Origin: Pseudomonas sp. DTU12.3 | GTDB taxonomy: Bacteria > Pseudomonadota > Gammaproteobacteria > Pseudomonadales > Pseudomonadaceae | Reading direction: 5' to 3' | Assembly: GCF_004124275.1 (NCBI RefSeq) | Contig: NZ_CP027218.1 | Coordinates: 2,483,501 to 2,547,500, forward strand | DNA length: 64,000 bases | Part shown: in pieces, positions 43,599 through 52,933 of the stretch | How positions within the stretch are numbered: position 1 is the stretch's first letter | Layout: every line of letters begins with the position of its first letter | Notes under the pieces: model-generated | What the model was told of the DNA's origin: nothing | Database searches by the model: none | What the model saw: only the letters and a program-made list of their open reading frames with translations | Program-made: the position numbers and the translations under genes

Positions 43599-45962
43599 GT
43601 GGTGGATTTACCGCATGGCTTCGTCCTGACCCGGCATTGGCGCGATACGCCGGCCGGCACCGAAGTCGAGTTCTGGCTGGCGACCGACGCCGGGCCGCGC
43701 CGTGTGCGCTTGCCGCATCAACCGTCGGTGGCGTTTATCCCTGGCGAACAGCGCGCCGTGGCCGAACGTCTGCTGCACGATGAAAAAAACGTCGAACTGC
43801 GCCCGCTGGCCCTGCAGGATTTCGAACATCGTCCGGTACTCGGCCTGTATTGCCAGCAGCACGGCCAGTTGATGCGCCTGGAAACCGCGCTCAATCGCGC
43901 CGGCGTCGACGTCTATGAAGCCGACGTGCGCCCGCCGGAACGCTACCTGATGGAGCGTTTCATCACCGCGCCGGTGTACTTCAGCGGCACCGTCGATGCC
44001 GACGGCGTCCTGCACAACGCTCACCTCAAACCTGCACCTGATTACCGACCGAAACTGCGCCTGGTCTCGCTCGACATCGAAACCACCGAAACCGGCGAGT
44101 TGTATTCCATCGCCCTCGAAGGCTGCGGCGAGCGTCAGGTGTACATGCTGGGCGCGCCCAACGGCGACGCCAGCATTGTCGATTTCGACCTCGAGTACTG
44201 CGACTCGCGCACCGTCATCCTGAAGAAACTCAACGACTGGTTCGCGCAGCATGATCCCGACGCGATCATCGGCTGGAACGTCGTGCAGTTCGACCTGCGC
44301 ATCCTCCACGAACACGCCCGGCGCCTCGGCGTACCGCTGAAAATCGGCCGTGGCGGTGAAGAAATGCAATGGCGCGAACACGGTAGCCGCAATCACTATT
44401 TCGCCTCGGCGGCGGGGCGGCTGATCATCGACGGCATCGAGTCGTTGCGTTCGGCAACCTGGAGTTTTCCCTCGTTCAGTCTGGAAAACGTCGCGCAGAC
44501 CTTGCTTGGCGAAGGCAAGTCGATCGACAACCCGTACCAGCGTATGGACGAAATCAACCGTATGTTCGCCGAGGACAAACCGGCGCTGGCCAAGTACAAC
44601 CTCAAGGACTGCGAACTGGTCACGCGGATTTTCGCCAAGACCGAACTGCTGACGTTTTTGCTGGAACGCGCCAGCGTCACCGGATTGCCGGCCGATCGCA
44701 GCGGGGGTTCAGTCGCGGCGTTCACCCATTTGTACATGCCCTTGATGCACCGCCAGGGCTTCGTTGCGCCGAACCTCGGGACCAATCCGCCGCAGGCCAG
44801 CCCTGGCGGTTTTGTCATGGACTCGCAACCGGGGCTGTACGAGTCGGTGCTGGTGCTCGACTACAAGAGCCTGTATCCGTCGATCATCCGCACCTTTTTG
44901 ATCGACCCGGTCGGGCTGATCGAAGGCTTGCAGCATCCCGATGACGCCGACTCGGTGCCGGGCTTTCGTGGCGCAAGGTTCTCGCGCACTCGCCATTGCC
45001 TGCCGTCGATCGTTTCGCGGGTCGCCGAGGGCCGCGAGACCGCCAAGCGCGAACACAACGCGCCGCTGTCGCAAGCGCTGAAGATCATCATGAACGCCTT
45101 CTACGGCGTGCTCGGTTCCAGTGGTTGCCGCTTCTTCGATACGCGGCTGGCCTCGTCGATCACTTTGCGCGGCCACGAAATCATGCTGCGCACGCGCAAA
45201 CTGATCGAAGAGCAGGGCCACGCGGTGATCTATGGCGATACCGACTCGACCTTCGTCTGGCTGCGCAGCGCGCACGGGCAGGAAGAGGCGGCGCAGATCG
45301 GCCATGCGCTGGTCCAGCACGTCAACGATTGGTGGCGCGCGCATGTGCGCGAGGAATACGGCCTGGAGAGCGCCCTCGAACTGCAGTTTGAAATTCACTA
45401 CAAACGCTTCCTGATGCCAACCATTCGCGGTGCGGAGGAGGGCAGCAAGAAGCGCTACGCCGGACTGGTTACCCGCGCTGACGGTAGCGATGAAATGGTC
45501 TACAAAGGCCTCGAAACCGTGCGCACCGACTGGTCGCCGCTGGCCCGGCAATTTCAGCAGGAACTGTACGAGCGGATCTTCCAGCGCAAGCCGTATCAGG
45601 AGTATGTGCGCGACTACGTGCGCAAAACCCTCGCCGGCGAGTTCGACGATCGACTGGTCTACCGCAAACGCCTGCGCCGCACCCTCGACGATTACGAGCG
45701 CAATGTGCCGCCGCACGTGCGTGCGGCGCGCCTGGCCGACGATTACAACGCGCAGCAGGGCCGTCCGCGGCAATACCAGAACGGTGGCTGGATCAGTTAC
45801 GTCATCACCCTGGCCGGTCCGGAGCCGCTGGAAGTGCGTCGCGCCGGCATCGACTACGACCACTACATCAGTCGGCAGCTGCAACCGGTGGCGGACGCGA
45901 TTCTGCCGTTTGTCGACGACGACTTCTCAACCCTGATCGGTGGGCAACTGGGCCTGTTTTGA
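43599..45962 (+). CDS. polB: DNA polymerase II
   Basis: The 787-residue family B polymerase is close to E. coli Pol II in length and sequence throughout. Exonuclease motifs: SLDIETT (Exo I, D and E), [13 protein letters not shown] (Exo II) and YNLKDCELV (Exo III). Polymerase motifs: [14 protein letters not shown] (motif A), [20 protein letters not shown] (motif B) and [10 protein letters not shown] (motif C with both aspartates). The C-terminus is QLGLF, as in E. coli, where it binds the sliding clamp. The enzyme is used in DNA repair and lesion bypass. The GTG at 43599 is taken as start because [16 protein letters not shown] lines up with the E. coli N-terminus. The 3' end overlaps the convergent DUF1810 gene by 36 bases. 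Confidence 0.96.
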   Translation: MVDLPHGFVLTRHWRDTPAGTEVEFWLATDAGPRRVRLPHQPSVAFIPGEQRAVAERLLHDEKNVELRPLALQDFEHRPVLGLYCQQHGQLMRLETALNRAGVDVYEADVRPPERYLMERFITAPVYFSGTVDADGVLHNAHLKPAPDYRPKLRLVSLDIETTETGELYSIALEGCGERQVYMLGAPNGDASIVDFDLEYCDSRTVILKKLNDWFAQHDPDAIIGWNVVQFDLRILHEHARRLGVPLKIGRGGEEMQWREHGSRNHYFASAAGRLIIDGIESLRSATWSFPSFSLENVAQTLLGEGKSIDNPYQRMDEINRMFAEDKPALAKYNLKDCELVTRIFAKTELLTFLLERASVTGLPADRSGGSVAAFTHLYMPLMHRQGFVAPNLGTNPPQASPGGFVMDSQPGLYESVLVLDYKSLYPSIIRTFLIDPVGLIEGLQHPDDADSVPGFRGARFSRTRHCLPSIVSRVAEGRETAKREHNAPLSQALKIIMNAFYGVLGSSGCRFFDTRLASSITLRGHEIMLRTRKLIEEQGHAVIYGDTDSTFVWLRSAHGQEEAAQIGHALVQHVNDWWRAHVREEYGLESALELQFEIHYKRFLMPTIRGAEEGSKKRYAGLVTRADGSDEMVYKGLETVRTDWSPLARQFQQELYERIFQRKPYQEYVRDYVRKTLAGEFDDRLVYRKRLRRTLDDYERNVPPHVRAARLADDYNAQQGRPRQYQNGGWISYVITLAGPEPLEVRRAGIDYDHYISRQLQPVADAILPFVDDDFSTLIGGQLGLF

Positions 45963-46397
45963 GTCGAGCAACTGCAACGTCCACTCATCGAGGATGCCGT
46001 GAAAGTAGCGCTCGAGTGCCTGACTGAACACGCTGTCTTCAGCGTCAAACTGGGCGAACAGGGTCATCGAGGAATGAAACTTCAGGTCATCGGGATGGCC
46101 GAAAATTTCCGCAATCGAGCGCTGTTGTACGTTCAGCACTAACTGCGTGCAAATCCGCAGCCGCGCACCGAGCAGTTCATGGGCGAGATAGGCCCGGGCT
46201 TCCTCAGCGGAACCGATGGCGAAGCGCCGGGACATTTCACTGCCGCCAAGCCCGGCGAACTGCGCAAAGACAAACCACATCCAGTGGCTGCGCTTGCGCC
46301 CTTCGTCGAGCTCGCGTTGCACACGCTCGAACACCGGGTCCTGGGCCTGGACAAAACGTTGCAGGTTGAACGGGTCGTACTGATCAGTGCTTCTCAT
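45927..46397 (-). CDS. DUF1810 family protein
   Basis: This 156-residue soluble protein begins [23 protein letters not shown] and contains [19 protein letters not shown] and [18 protein letters not shown], the conserved blocks I associate with DUF1810 (calpastatin-like family) of unknown function. The start at 46397 fits the family; the longer frame upstream encodes low-complexity sequence inside the reductase gene. Its 3' end overlaps the end of polB on the other strand. It is 26 bases downstream of the aldo/keto reductase and probably co-transcribed with it. Confidence 0.87.
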   Translation of the reverse strand: MRSTDQYDPFNLQRFVQAQDPVFERVQRELDEGRKRSHWMWFVFAQFAGLGGSEMSRRFAIGSAEEARAYLAHELLGARLRICTQLVLNVQQRSIAEIFGHPDDLKFHSSMTLFAQFDAEDSVFSQALERYFHGILDEWTLQLLDSKQAQLPTDQG

Positions 46398-46423
46398 CGC
46401 AAAGCCCGCCAGTCGGCAGCGGC

Positions 46424-47245
46424 TCAGACCATGGCCAGCCGCTGCTTGCGTTGTGGCGCTTGAAACGCCTGGTCCAGCGCCGCCAGATCCCCGGCTTCCA
46501 GTTGCAGCTGCGCCGCTTGTGCATTGAGTTGCACGTGTTCGGGTCGCACAGCCTTGGGAATCGCAATCACACCATCCTGACGCAGAATCCACGCCAGCGA
46601 AACCTGCGCGGGGGTCACACCGTGACGAGCGGCAATTTGATTCAGCACAGGTTCAGCCAGCATCGCGCCGCCCTGGCCGATCGGACAGTAAGCCATCAGT
46701 GGCATCTGTTGCCGTTGGCACCACGGCAGCAGATCGAATTCGATGCCGCGTTCTTCGAGGTTGTACAGCACCTGATTGGTCGCGCAGGCCGAACTGGACA
46801 GTTCTTCGAGGTCATCGACGTCGAAATTCGACACGCCCCAGCGGCCAATCTTGCCGTCCTCGCGCAGGCGTTCGAAGGCTTCGACGGTTTCTTCCAGCGG
46901 ATACTGGCCGCGCCAGTGCAGCAGATAGAGGTCGATGTAATCGGTGTCGAGCCGGCGCAGGCTGCGCTCGCAGGCTTGCGGGATGCCTTTGCGACTGGCG
47001 TTGTGCGGGTAGACCTTGCTGACCAGAAACACCTGGTCGCGAATACCGGCGATGGCTTCGCCAACCACGCTCTCGGCACCGCCCTCGGCATACATTTCGG
47101 CGCTGTCGATCAGGCTCATGCCCAGTTCGATACCGGTACGCAGCGCCGCGACTTCACGCTTGTGCGCCGAACGGTCTTCGCCCATGCGCCAGGTGCCTTG
47201 GCCAATCACCGGCACCTGCACGCCGGCCAATTCGAGGGTACGCAT
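46424..47245 (-). CDS. aldo/keto reductase
   Basis: A 273-residue NADPH-dependent reductase with the (beta/alpha)8 fold. The catalytic tetrad is complete: D47 and Y52 (IDSAEMY), K77 (VSKVYP) and H110 (LLHW). The cofactor-binding end has AIPKAVRPEHV. It would reduce aldehydes or ketones in the cytoplasm; the physiological substrate is not known. Start is ATG at 47245. It is followed by DUF1810 at 26 bases. Confidence 0.9.
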   Translation of the reverse strand: MRTLELAGVQVPVIGQGTWRMGEDRSAHKREVAALRTGIELGMSLIDSAEMYAEGGAESVVGEAIAGIRDQVFLVSKVYPHNASRKGIPQACERSLRRLDTDYIDLYLLHWRGQYPLEETVEAFERLREDGKIGRWGVSNFDVDDLEELSSSACATNQVLYNLEERGIEFDLLPWCQRQQMPLMAYCPIGQGGAMLAEPVLNQIAARHGVTPAQVSLAWILRQDGVIAIPKAVRPEHVQLNAQAAQLQLEAGDLAALDQAFQAPQRKQRLAMV

Positions 47246-47352
47246 GCAAACCTCCTTGCTGAATGTGTCGATACCTTTAGTGGGCAGCAGGATAGCCCAG
47301 GGGTTCCGAAAGCTTCCAGATCAGGAGTCTTTATGAAGTGGCTGAAATACAT

Positions 47353-47485
47353 TGTGGCGAGGGGATTTATCCCCGCTGGGTTGCGAAGCAGCCCCAAAAC
47401 CATTCAGCGCGGAGTATCAGTTAAACCGGGTTGTCTGATTTTGGGCCCGCTGCGCAGGCCAACGGGGATAAATCCCCTCGCCACA
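47353..47485. repeat. inverted repeat, TGTGGCGAGGGGATTTATCCCC family
   Basis: Arms TGTGGCGAGGGGATTTATCC.../...GGATAAATCCCCTCGCCACA, near-identical to the element at 43299-43433, here without tail amplification. Confidence 0.92.
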
Positions 47486-47517
47486 GGTAACTCAACTCAT
47501 CACAGGGGGGAGGCGGG

Positions 47518-48666
47518 TTATTTTGCGGTGAATTTCAGTATCACGCTGTGGCTGTAAGTCTGCCCCGGATCCAGACGCGTGCTCGGGAAGTTCGGCTGAT
47601 TCGGCGAGTCCGGATAGTGCTGGGTCTCGAGGGTAAACGCGCCCCAGTGCGGATACACCTTGCCGGCCTTGCCCTTGACCGTGCCGTCGAGGAAGTTGCT
47701 GGTATAGAACTGCACGCCCGGTTCTGTGGTGAACAACTGCAGATGGCGTCCCGACTGCGGATCACTGACCTCAGTAGCAACTTTGCTGAGATCACCCTTG
47801 GTGTCCAGCGCCCAGTTGAAGTCGAAGCCACCCTGTTTCGGCTCGGCAAATTTCAGTTGTGGATGATCAGCCTTGATGTGCGTACCAATCGCCGTCGGTT
47901 TGCTGAAATCCATTGGCGTGCCGGCCACTGGCGCCAGTTCGCCGGTCGGGATCAACTTGGCGGTGACGGGGGTGTAATGGCTGGCGTGCAGGGTGGCGAC
48001 CTGTTTGAGGATATCGCCATTGCCGGCGCCGGCGAGGTTGAAGTAGCTGTGGTTGGTCAGGTTGAGCACCGTCGGTTTGTCGGTGCTGGCCTTGTAATCG
48101 ATGCGCAACTCGTTGTTGTCGGTGAGGCGATAGGTGACTTCGGTGGTGAGATTGCCGGGGAAGCCCATTTCACCGTCCGCCGACAGATAAGTCAGGGTCA
48201 CGCCGACCGAATCCTTGTCCTTGGTTTCTTCGGCCTTCCAGATCTTCTTGTCGAAGCCCAGGGTGCCGCCATGCAAGGCGTTGGATTTGTCATTCTGTGG
48301 CACTTGATAGCGCTTGCCGTCGAGTTCGAACGCGCCGTCGGCGAGGCGATTGCCGAAACGGCCAATGGTCGCGCCGAAATACGCGGTGCCTTTCTGATAG
48401 CCCTGCACATCGTCGAAACCGAGGACGACGTCATCGAACTTGCCGTGCTTGTCGGCCACTTTCAGCGATTGCAGGGTTGCGCCATAGGTAATGACGGTGG
48501 CCTGCATGCCATGGCTGTTGCGCAGGATGTATTGCTCGACGGGCGTGCCGTCATTGGTTTTGCCGAAGGCTTTGTGTTCGGCGGTCAAGCCGGCGGCGTT
48601 GGCGGAGAGGGTGGCGATCATCAGGGACAGTCCGAGGCCGCAGAGTTGGGGACGGGATTGAAGCAT
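47518..48666 (-). CDS. galM: periplasmic aldose 1-epimerase (galactose mutarotase)
   Basis: This 382-residue protein has a signal peptide (cut near residue 24, LSANA|A), so unlike E. coli GalM it acts in the periplasm. The beta-sandwich family is identified by FGATIGRFGNRLADGAF, NALHGGTLGFDKK (H132) and LNLTNHSYFNL (H206, the general acid), and the catalytic glutamate in FTLETQHYPDSPN. It interconverts alpha and beta anomers of aldoses. GGAAGG before the ATG supports the start. No sugar operon surrounds it. Confidence 0.92.
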   Translation of the reverse strand: MLQSRPQLCGLGLSLMIATLSANAAGLTAEHKAFGKTNDGTPVEQYILRNSHGMQATVITYGATLQSLKVADKHGKFDDVVLGFDDVQGYQKGTAYFGATIGRFGNRLADGAFELDGKRYQVPQNDKSNALHGGTLGFDKKIWKAEETKDKDSVGVTLTYLSADGEMGFPGNLTTEVTYRLTDNNELRIDYKASTDKPTVLNLTNHSYFNLAGAGNGDILKQVATLHASHYTPVTAKLIPTGELAPVAGTPMDFSKPTAIGTHIKADHPQLKFAEPKQGGFDFNWALDTKGDLSKVATEVSDPQSGRHLQLFTTEPGVQFYTSNFLDGTVKGKAGKVYPHWGAFTLETQHYPDSPNQPNFPSTRLDPGQTYSHSVILKFTAK

Positions 48667-48712
48667 GGTTGACCTTCCTTTTTGTTGTTGTTTTCAAATT
48701 ACCGCTGACCCC

Positions 48713-48801
48713 TGTGTAGGAGCTGCCGAAGGCTGCGATCTTTTGATCTGGCTTTTAAAAATCAAAGTCAAAAGATCGCAGCCTTCGGCAGCTCCTACAG
48801 G
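48713..48801. repeat. REP pair (outward type)
   Basis: Arms TGTAGGAGCTGCCGAAGG.../...CCTTCGGCAGCTCCTACA; both arms carry GAAGG/CCTTC, so the variant is compensated. Confidence 0.9.
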
Positions 48802-49011
48802 GCAACTAGTCATGCTATTTACGTTTTCAGTGAAGATTTATAGTTGATTAATCGTTTATTTCAACAATAAAGACGGACTAATTGCTTTCAGAGAAAGCGC
48901 CGGGGGTCGGCTGGTGACGCGCACCACTGCACTTTTTCACAATCGGCGGCTCTATCCATGGCCAGGATGCGGTGACTCCCGCCGCACAGGAATGTGCCTG
49001 TTCGAGAATTC

Positions 49012-49761
49012 ATGCCGAGAGCTTTTGCCCTGATTGCCGATTTTTTCCGTCGCCCGTGCCTGTTGCTCGCCTGCTTGTCGTCGCTGTTGTTCAGCGGTTG
49101 CAGCCATCAGGACGGCAACGGTTTCTTCAACCAGATTCGTGAAGGTCAGCCGCAGGAATTCCTGCAGACCAGCGTCGATCGCATGGCCACCCTGGCGATG
49201 CGCGACAACCTCAGTAGCCTTTATCGGTTGATGGGCAAGCTCTACCTGCGCAATCCGGATGAGCTGCGCAAGTCGGGTTTCCTCAATATTCATGCCGCCG
49301 TGAAACAGGTGCGGCTGGCCATCGAGCAGCAACAGCCGTTGCCGGTGCTGGGCGGGCGCAAAGATCTCGCGGCGCTCAGTTACGCTATGAGCCCGGAATT
49401 TCTCGGTGACCGCGTCGGCGCGTTCATCTATGCGATCGGCAGCATGCTGGTCACCGCCCACGGCAATCGCGTCGAGTTCTACATGACCGATGCGATCAAC
49501 CCGACCTTCGTCCATAACGCGGCGCGCAACATCGAAAAAGCCACGTGGATTCTCTCGCAGCGGCAGAACAAGGAAGGTCAGCCGCTGCTGTTTTCCAATG
49601 AGATTTCGGAGGAGGGCAGCAACCTCAGTTTTGCCACCGAATTCGGCAAAATCGTCGCGCGCCTGGATCTGCTGACGCAAATGCTCGATGAGCGCTACCG
49701 GCGCATCGGCCTCAATTACGCGCAGAGCCTGCTGTTCCTGAATTTCCTGCCCGTCCAGTAA
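49012..49761 (+). CDS. hypothetical lipoprotein (249 aa)
   Basis: A 249-residue protein with a lipoprotein signal: a basic, hydrophobic start (MPRAFALIADFFRRPCLLLA) and the lipobox LFSGC with C30 as the lipid site. The mature part is mostly helical, with LYRLMGKLYLRNPDELRKSGF and MLDERYRRIGLNYAQSLLFLNFLP; I know of no function. The frame opens earlier at a GTG (48994), which would add six residues; ATG 49012 gives the more usual signal. It is a single gene between repeats. Confidence 0.72.
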   Translation: MPRAFALIADFFRRPCLLLACLSSLLFSGCSHQDGNGFFNQIREGQPQEFLQTSVDRMATLAMRDNLSSLYRLMGKLYLRNPDELRKSGFLNIHAAVKQVRLAIEQQQPLPVLGGRKDLAALSYAMSPEFLGDRVGAFIYAIGSMLVTAHGNRVEFYMTDAINPTFVHNAARNIEKATWILSQRQNKEGQPLLFSNEISEEGSNLSFATEFGKIVARLDLLTQMLDERYRRIGLNYAQSLLFLNFLPVQ

Positions 49762-49788
49762 CCGCCACGATGGCTGCAAATACCTGCC

Positions 49789-49874
49789 CGTGCAGGAGCT
49801 GCCGAAGGCTGCGATCTTTTGATCTTTTTTACGATCAACGTCAAAAGATCGCAGCCTGCGGCAGCTCCTACAGG
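49789..49874. repeat. REP pair (outward type), mismatched arms
   Basis: Left arm TGCAGGAGCTGCCGAAGG pairs imperfectly with right arm CCTGCGGCAGCTCCTACA, as if one arm had been exchanged or mutated. Confidence 0.88.
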
Positions 49875-49895
49875 TTAGAGTTGTGGTTGGTAATT

Positions 49896-49905
49896 TTGTA
49901 TACAA
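49896..49905. promoter_or_regulatory. palindrome TTGTATACAA upstream of the MFS gene
   Basis: A perfect ten-base palindrome lies 40 bases before the start codon. It resembles half-site pairs of GntR-type operators but could equally be the -10 region (TATACA) of the promoter. Confidence 0.35.
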
Positions 49906-49944
49906 TTCTTTGTGAAACTAGATCCAAAGGGAGCCGCACCCGTC

Positions 49945-51159
49945 ATGACCGACCCTGCTAGCGCTGATTTCACTCGCGTTGATCGCACTGTTCGTGCGGA
50001 CAAACTGCCCTATGCCGCGTTGCTGGCGTTCGCCATGACCGGGTTCATCGCCATCCTCACCGAAACCCTGCCAGCCGGGCTGCTGCCGCAAATCGGCGCC
50101 GGGCTCAACGTCAGCGAAGTCCTTGCCGGGCAACTGGTCACCCTGTATGCGCTGGGTTCGATTGTCGCGGCGATTCCGCTGACCGTGGCCACGCGCGGCT
50201 GGCCACGGCGACGGGTGCTGTTGATGACGGTCGGTGGGTTTCTGGTTTTCAACACCATCACCACGTTCTCCAGCCACTACGGCTTGACGCTGACCTCGCG
50301 CTTTCTTGCCGGGATGGCGGCGGGGCTGTCGTGGGGGATCATGGCCGGGTATGCGCGCGGGATCGTGCCGGTGCATCAACAGGGACGAGCGCTGGCGATT
50401 GCCATGCTCGGCACGCCGGTGGCGTTGTCGCTGGGGACGCCGGCGGGAACCTGGCTGGGTAATCTGATCGGCTGGCGTGCGTCGTTCGGGATCATGTCGG
50501 CGCTGGCACTGGTGCTGGCCGCGTGGATCGTCATCGCCGTGCCGGATCGTCCGGGGCAGGCCAGCGACGAACGCCTGCCCTTGCTCGAATCCTTGCGCCT
50601 GCCGGGCGTGCGGCCGGTGCTGTTCGTGGTGCTGACGTGGATGCTTGGGCACAACATTCTCTACACCTACATCGCGCCGTTTCTGATGCAGGCCGGACTG
50701 GCCGAACGCGTTGACCTGGTGCTGCTGGTGTTCGGCCTGTGTTCGCTGGTGGGCATCTGGATCATTGGCATGCTGGTGGATCGCTGGTTGCGCTGGCTGA
50801 CGCTGATCAGCCTCGCGGTGTTTGCCCTGACGGCACTGGTATTGGCGCTCGCCGCTCCGTCAGCAGGGATCATCTACGCCTGCATGGCCGTGTGGGGCTT
50901 GTCGTTTGGCGGCTCGGCAACCCTGTTGCTGACCTCGGCAGCGGACTCGGCAGGTGATCACGTCGACGTGGTGCAGGCGATGCTCACCACTTCCTGGAAC
51001 GTCGCGATTGCCGGCGGCGGATTGTTTGGCGGCTTATTGCTGGATCGGGCGGGAGCGATGTCGTTTCCGTGGGCGCTGCTGATTCTCTCGCTCATCGCGC
51101 TGGCCACGGTGTGGCTCAACAAAACCCACAGCTTCAAACCGGGCCGCAGACTGCACTGA
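49945..51159 (+). CDS. MFS transporter, DHA1 (AraJ/SotB-like) efflux pump
   Basis: This 404-residue inner-membrane protein has 12 predicted helices, with the DHA1-type motif in the first repeat (TETLPAGLLPQIGAGLNVSEVLAGQLVTLYALG) and VATRGWPRRRVLL as motif A. The sequence resembles AraJ/YdhP-type exporters of sugars or drugs. The ATG at 49945 is preceded by AAGGGAG; a GTG further up would add 11 residues and lacks a site. It is monocistronic, with a TTGTATACAA palindrome upstream. The substrate is not known. Confidence 0.87.
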   Translation: MTDPASADFTRVDRTVRADKLPYAALLAFAMTGFIAILTETLPAGLLPQIGAGLNVSEVLAGQLVTLYALGSIVAAIPLTVATRGWPRRRVLLMTVGGFLVFNTITTFSSHYGLTLTSRFLAGMAAGLSWGIMAGYARGIVPVHQQGRALAIAMLGTPVALSLGTPAGTWLGNLIGWRASFGIMSALALVLAAWIVIAVPDRPGQASDERLPLLESLRLPGVRPVLFVVLTWMLGHNILYTYIAPFLMQAGLAERVDLVLLVFGLCSLVGIWIIGMLVDRWLRWLTLISLAVFALTALVLALAAPSAGIIYACMAVWGLSFGGSATLLLTSAADSAGDHVDVVQAMLTTSWNVAIAGGGLFGGLLLDRAGAMSFPWALLILSLIALATVWLNKTHSFKPGRRLH

Positions 51160-51169
51160 CCCACGTCCC

Positions 51170-51255
51170 CCTGTAGGAGCTGCCGCAGGCTGCGATCTTT
51201 TGATCCGGATTTTAAAAAACAAGATCAAAAGATCGCAGCCTGCGGCTCCTACAGG
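51170..51255. repeat. REP pair (outward type) with a 3-base deletion in one arm
   Basis: The right arm reads CCTGCGGCTCCTACAGG, lacking the CAG present in the left arm and in other copies. Confidence 0.9.
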
Positions 51256-51364
51256 GGTGGGATGGTGTTAGGGTATAACGATAGACCGTATCGATATATG
51301 TGGTTATAAGAAAAATCGCTATGCTGCGGGCCAGATTTTTCCTGTCGTTTTTCTGGACGGTTTA

Positions 51365-52150
51365 ATGGAATTGGCAAATTTCGGCCTGGTGATTGCCGGG
51401 CTGGTGGTGGGTTTTATTGTCGGCATGACCGGTGTCGGCGGTGGTTCGTTGATGACGCCGATCCTGCTGTGGTTCGGCATCAACCCGGCAACGGCGGTCG
51501 GCACTGACCTGTTGTACGCCGCCATTACCAAATCCAGTGGCGTCCTCGTTCACCGCAAGAACCAGAACATCGATTGGGCCATCACCGGCTGGCTGACCCT
51601 CGGCAGCGTGCCGGCGGTGGCGCTGACCTTGTGGTTCCTCAGCTCTCTGCACACCGCGCCGGACGCGATGAACGCCATCATCAAACAGGCATTGGGCTTC
51701 GTCCTGTTTGCCACGGCGCTGGCGATTTTCTTCAAGAAACGCCTGCTCGACTTCGCCCACAAACGCGCGGGGGGCAACTACAACCCGAGTGGTTCGCGGC
51801 TGAACGTGATGACCGTGATCACCGGTCTGATTCTCGGCACCATGGTCGCGTTGACCTCGATCGGTGCCGGCGCATTGGGCACGGTCGCGTTGTTCATCCT
51901 CTATCCGCTGTTGCCGACCCGTCGCCTGGTCGGCACCGAAATCGCCCACGCCGTGCCGCTGACCCTGGTCGCCGGCCTCGGCCACGCGAGCATGGGCAAC
52001 ATGGACTGGGGCGTGCTGGGCTTTTTGCTGGTGGGTTCGTTGCCAGGCATCTGGCTTGGCAGTCACCTGACCGGACGCATCTCCGATGAAGTCCTGCGCC
52101 CGTGCCTGGCGACGATGCTGGTGCTGATCGGCTACAAACTGGCGTTCTGA
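51365..52150 (+). CDS. TSUP family (TauE/SafE) membrane transporter
   Basis: A 261-residue protein with seven to eight hydrophobic helices in two repeats. Each repeat starts with the family motif: GFIVGMTGVGGGSLMTPILL (residues 16-35) and LGTMVALTSIGAGALGTVAL. TSUP proteins move small organic or inorganic sulfur compounds or other anions across the inner membrane. The substrate here is unknown. Start is the ATG at 51365; it is a single gene with a 200-base leader that includes AT-rich promoter-like sequence near 51285-51320. Confidence 0.9.
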   Translation: MELANFGLVIAGLVVGFIVGMTGVGGGSLMTPILLWFGINPATAVGTDLLYAAITKSSGVLVHRKNQNIDWAITGWLTLGSVPAVALTLWFLSSLHTAPDAMNAIIKQALGFVLFATALAIFFKKRLLDFAHKRAGGNYNPSGSRLNVMTVITGLILGTMVALTSIGAGALGTVALFILYPLLPTRRLVGTEIAHAVPLTLVAGLGHASMGNMDWGVLGFLLVGSLPGIWLGSHLTGRISDEVLRPCLATMLVLIGYKLAF

Positions 52151-52175
52151 TCCAGCCCTGCCAAATTCGGTTTCA

Positions 52176-52252
52176 TGTAGGAGCTGCCGCAGGCTGCGAT
52201 CTCTTGATGTTGTTTTGAAGATCAAAAGATCGCAGCCTTCGGCAGGTCCTAC
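52176..52252. repeat. REP pair (outward type), right arm diverged
   Basis: Left arm TGTAGGAGCTGCCGCAGG; right arm CCTTCGGCAGGTCCTAC has a G for C and a mismatched CTTC, so this pair is decaying. Confidence 0.85.
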
Positions 52253-52260
52253 GGGTGTTC

Positions 52261-52725
52261 TTACTGGCGGGTGGTGTATTTCATCACTGTCACCGGCAAA
52301 TCATCGTAGACGAGTTCTTCAATCACTTCCCAACCCAGTCGCGCATACAGCGACTGCGACGTGTCGGTGTACAGATACAGCTCAGGCACGCCCAGCGCCG
52401 TCGCTTCTGCAACCACTCGATTGACCAGTTGCGATGCGATCCCGCTACCGCGCTCTTCAGCCTTCACGTAAACCCCGGCCAGCCATGGCGTCAGGTTCGG
52501 CCGCAGTTTCAGATCGTTCTCGATCAGCAATGCACCGCCCAGCAGTCGTGAACCCTCAAGCGCCACCACCACACTGGGTACTGCACCTTTGCCACACGAT
52601 GCGCGCATATGTTCGATGCGGTGCTCGACGGTTTGCCCTGGGCGAAATTCGCCCCACTCCTTGAAGTTGAGGGTGGCCAGTTCTTCAATCAATTCGGGGT
52701 GATCGCACAGGTAATCGATGTGCAT
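52261..52725 (-). CDS. GNAT family N-acetyltransferase
   Basis: This 154-residue protein has the GNAT core: the acetyl-CoA binding stretch LAGVYVKAEERGSGIASQLVN (motif A, with ERGSGIA) and a C-terminal LYLYTDTSQSLYARLGWEVI (motif B). It would transfer acetyl groups in the cytoplasm; the acceptor is unknown. I preferred the ATG at 52725 because GGAG lies nine bases before it; an ATG five codons upstream (52740) has none. It is convergent with the TSUP gene. Confidence 0.88.
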   Translation of the reverse strand: MHIDYLCDHPELIEELATLNFKEWGEFRPGQTVEHRIEHMRASCGKGAVPSVVVALEGSRLLGGALLIENDLKLRPNLTPWLAGVYVKAEERGSGIASQLVNRVVAEATALGVPELYLYTDTSQSLYARLGWEVIEELVYDDLPVTVMKYTTRQ

Positions 52726-52933
52726 GCGGGGGAACTCCATTTCGTTGGCAGAACCACCACCCTAATGCGGTCATAAAAGGTAATCAAATCCGGGTTGCGA
52801 TCACGCCGATGATGTTGCGCAATGTCGTGCCTGTCCTAAGCTTCTGACTAGGCGACAGATATTTGCCGGGTTGCCCCGGAACAATCGCCACGATGCGCAA
52901 TCATTAGAGCGTGGATATCAAAAGGAGATGCGC

